Source of the DNA: AR5 sp041499965
GTDB lineage: Bacteria > Methylomirabilota > Methylomirabilia > Rokubacteriales > CSP1-6
DNA length: 13,227 nucleotides
NCBI GenBank assembly: GCA_041499965.1
Contig: JBGQLG010000150.1
Location: forward strand, 1-13,227
Direction of reading: 5' to 3'
The notes below the pieces were generated by a model. It saw only the letters and a program-made list of their open reading frames with translations, was not told the DNA's origin and made no database searches. Positions 12,934 to 13,227 of this stretch are shown piece by piece (the stretch's first letter is position 1; each line of letters starts with the position of its first letter). Position numbers and translations under genes: made by a program.

Positions 12934-13227
12934 GTGCTCGAGCTCGCCGACGTCCACACCTACTACGGCAACATCCGGGCGCTGCGCGGGCTGTCGCTGT
13001 CCGTTCAGGCCGGCGAGATCGTCACGCTCATCGGCGCCAACGGCGCCGGCAAGACCACGACCCTCCGGACGATCCTCGGCACCGTCCGGCCGCGGCGGGG
13101 CCAGGTGAGCTTCAACGGCCAGCGCCTCGACACCCTGGCCACCGATCGTATCGTCCGCCTCGGCATCGCGCAGTCGCCGGAGGGCCGCCGCATCTTCCCG
13201 CGCATGAGCGTGCTCGAGAACCTCGAG
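12934..13227 (+). CDS. livF: LivF-type ABC importer ATPase, N-terminal part (cut by window edge)
   Basis: The first 98 codons of the second ATPase of the importer; the family is about 235 aa, so more than half lies beyond the right edge. The GTG start (VLELADVHTYYGNIRALRGL) is 5 bases after the LivM-LivG stop with no strong ribosome site, consistent with coupled translation. Walker A is GANGAGKTT (residues 34-42). The Q-loop region reads G-I-A-Q-S-P-E-G-R-R-I-F-P-R-M-S-V-L-E-N-L, with Q80 and the P-E-G-R-R-I-F-P segment that separates LivF from LivG. LivF would heterodimerise with the LivG domain of the fusion protein to drive uptake. The signature and Walker B motifs are not in the window. 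Confidence 0.93.
   Translation, partial: MLELADVHTYYGNIRALRGLSLSVQAGEIVTLIGANGAGKTTTLRTILGTVRPRRGQVSFNGQRLDTLATDRIVRLGIAQSPEGRRIFPRMSVLENLE

Overview
The window is GC-rich (roughly 70 percent by eye), densely coded bacterial DNA with short gaps and many start/stop overlaps. It holds eleven genes, nine of them complete. Gene content suggests a free-living soil or sediment bacterium. The orphan Tat-like substrate-binding protein, the LivM-LivG fusion and the LLM/ferritin-like oxidation cassette recall Candidatus Rokubacteria (Methylomirabilota) or a high-GC proteobacterium; this is an impression from family resemblance, not a proven assignment. I see no rRNA, tRNA, CRISPR array, insertion sequence or prophage gene.

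Region 1 (1-2557, minus strand) is a tightly coupled oxidation operon. Reading leftwards from 2557 it encodes a ferritin-like diiron protein with a complete 4-Glu/2-His ligand set, a luciferase-like (LLM) flavin monooxygenase, and the start of a SnoaL/NTF2-fold protein that runs off the left edge. The three frames overlap by 4 and 8 bases. Divergent from it (2661-4846, plus strand) are an MFS transporter and a short, zinc-site-bearing MetE-like (cobalamin-independent methionine synthase C-terminal-type) protein. The two operons share a 103-base control region with a perfect 14-bp palindrome. Together they look like an uptake-plus-oxidation-plus-alkyl/sulfur-transfer module for an unknown organic compound; that pathway is inference.

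Region 2 (4850-7084) is a divergent pair. On the minus strand is a putative Fe(II)/2-oxoglutarate-type oxygenase with an unassigned N-terminal half. On the plus strand is an orphan periplasmic substrate-binding protein of the ABC_sub_bind/TrpX type, with no permease or ATPase beside it. Both starts lack a good Shine-Dalgarno and sit just after -10-like boxes, suggesting leaderless or near-leaderless mRNAs.

Region 3 (7100-13227) is a second divergent module. Two DUF1989 paralogues ('urea carboxylase-associated', the family that includes carboxyguanidine deiminase subunits) overlap by 4 bases on the minus strand. Back to back with them, on the plus strand, is a Liv/HAAT-type ABC importer: substrate-binding protein, LivH permease, a LivM-LivG permease/ATPase fusion, and LivF truncated by the right edge. 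A strong GC hairpin ends directly at the livH start codon. The arrangement raises the possibility that the importer delivers a nitrogen-rich substrate to the DUF1989 enzymes, but no guanidine/urea carboxylase or allophanate hydrolase lies in the window.
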